NCBI GenBank assembly: GCA_944393275.1
Contig: CALXZQ010000004.1
Span: forward strand, 1-24,547
Reading direction: 5' to 3'
DNA from: an uncultured Clostridia bacterium
Lineage (GTDB): Bacteria; Bacillota; Clostridia; TANB77; CAG-508
Length of the DNA stretch: 24,547 nt
A program made the translations under genes and the position numbers. How positions within the stretch are numbered: position 1 is the first letter of the stretch; every line of letters begins with the position of its first letter. Positions 24,492 to 24,547 of this stretch are shown here, piece after piece. The notes beneath the pieces were generated by a model. It did not search any database and was not told the origin of the DNA. It saw nothing but the letters and a program-made list of their open reading frames with translations.

Positions 24492-24547
24492 TTGATTTTT
24501 TAAACAAAATAGTATAATGTGTAGTTAGAAATCTTATATAAAAGGAG
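24492..24547 (+). promoter_or_regulatory. Promoter and ribosome binding site of a gene beyond the right edge
   Basis: A perfect TATAAT (24513-24518) is preceded by TTGATT at 15 bases, or ACTTGA at 17. The window ends with AAAAGGAG, a ribosome binding site, so a plus-strand gene should start within about 10 bases of the edge, divergent from the HAD-GtrA gene. Confidence 0.55.

Overview
The window is a very AT-rich (by eye about three quarters A+T) stretch from a low-GC Gram-positive, most likely Clostridia-like, bacterium. This rests on strong GGAGG-type ribosome binding sites, sigma-A-like promoters, TGA used as a stop (end of the gene at 14507-16819) with TGG for tryptophan, and the gene families present. 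Species cannot be named from the sequence alone. No rRNA, tRNA, CRISPR array, transposase or phage gene was seen.

Left flank (1-4000): the last 56 codons of what looks like a P-type cation ATPase, a strong terminator, a membrane-anchored NodB-type polysaccharide deacetylase, and then a divergent pair. The pair is an acyl-ACP thioesterase (minus strand) and a long-chain acyl-CoA/acyl-ACP ligase (plus strand), with promoters in a shared 172-bp gap. That gap also holds a 17-bp imperfect palindrome resembling a FapR operator on top of the thioesterase -10 box.

Centre and right (4012-23431): one 19-kb plus-strand surface-polysaccharide locus of 15 genes. It starts at a good promoter (TTGAAA, 17 bp, TATTAT) and ends at a hairpin shared with a convergent gene. 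In order it encodes an Alg14/PssD-like subunit, a PssE-GT4 fusion, two GT2 enzymes, a WaaL/Wzy-like membrane protein, a GT4, a GT2, a Wzt/Wzm ABC-2 exporter with its own internal promoter, a GT4 with a coiled-coil tail, and a 770-residue GT2-GT4 fusion. These fit cytoplasmic assembly of a lipid-linked polymer followed by ABC export.

The last part of the locus changes style: a GT-C membrane protein, a UbiA-family enzyme with the motifs of decaprenyl-phosphate phosphoribosyltransferase (the DPPR synthase of mycobacterial arabinan synthesis), a 329-bp gap with a possible gene remnant, a second GT-C protein, and two GtrB-like polyprenyl-phosphate glycosyltransferases. The convergent gene at the right edge is a fusion of a HAD-IB phosphatase with a GtrA-type flippase domain. 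My reading is that this part makes polyprenyl-phosphate-linked sugars (one perhaps a pentofuranose derived from PRPP), flips them, and uses them outside the membrane through the GT-C proteins to decorate the exported glycan. This linkage is inference; the families are recognised from motifs. No initiating phosphoglycosyltransferase, nucleotide-sugar enzyme, LytR-CpsA-Psr ligase or Wzx flippase is in the window, so those steps must be encoded elsewhere.
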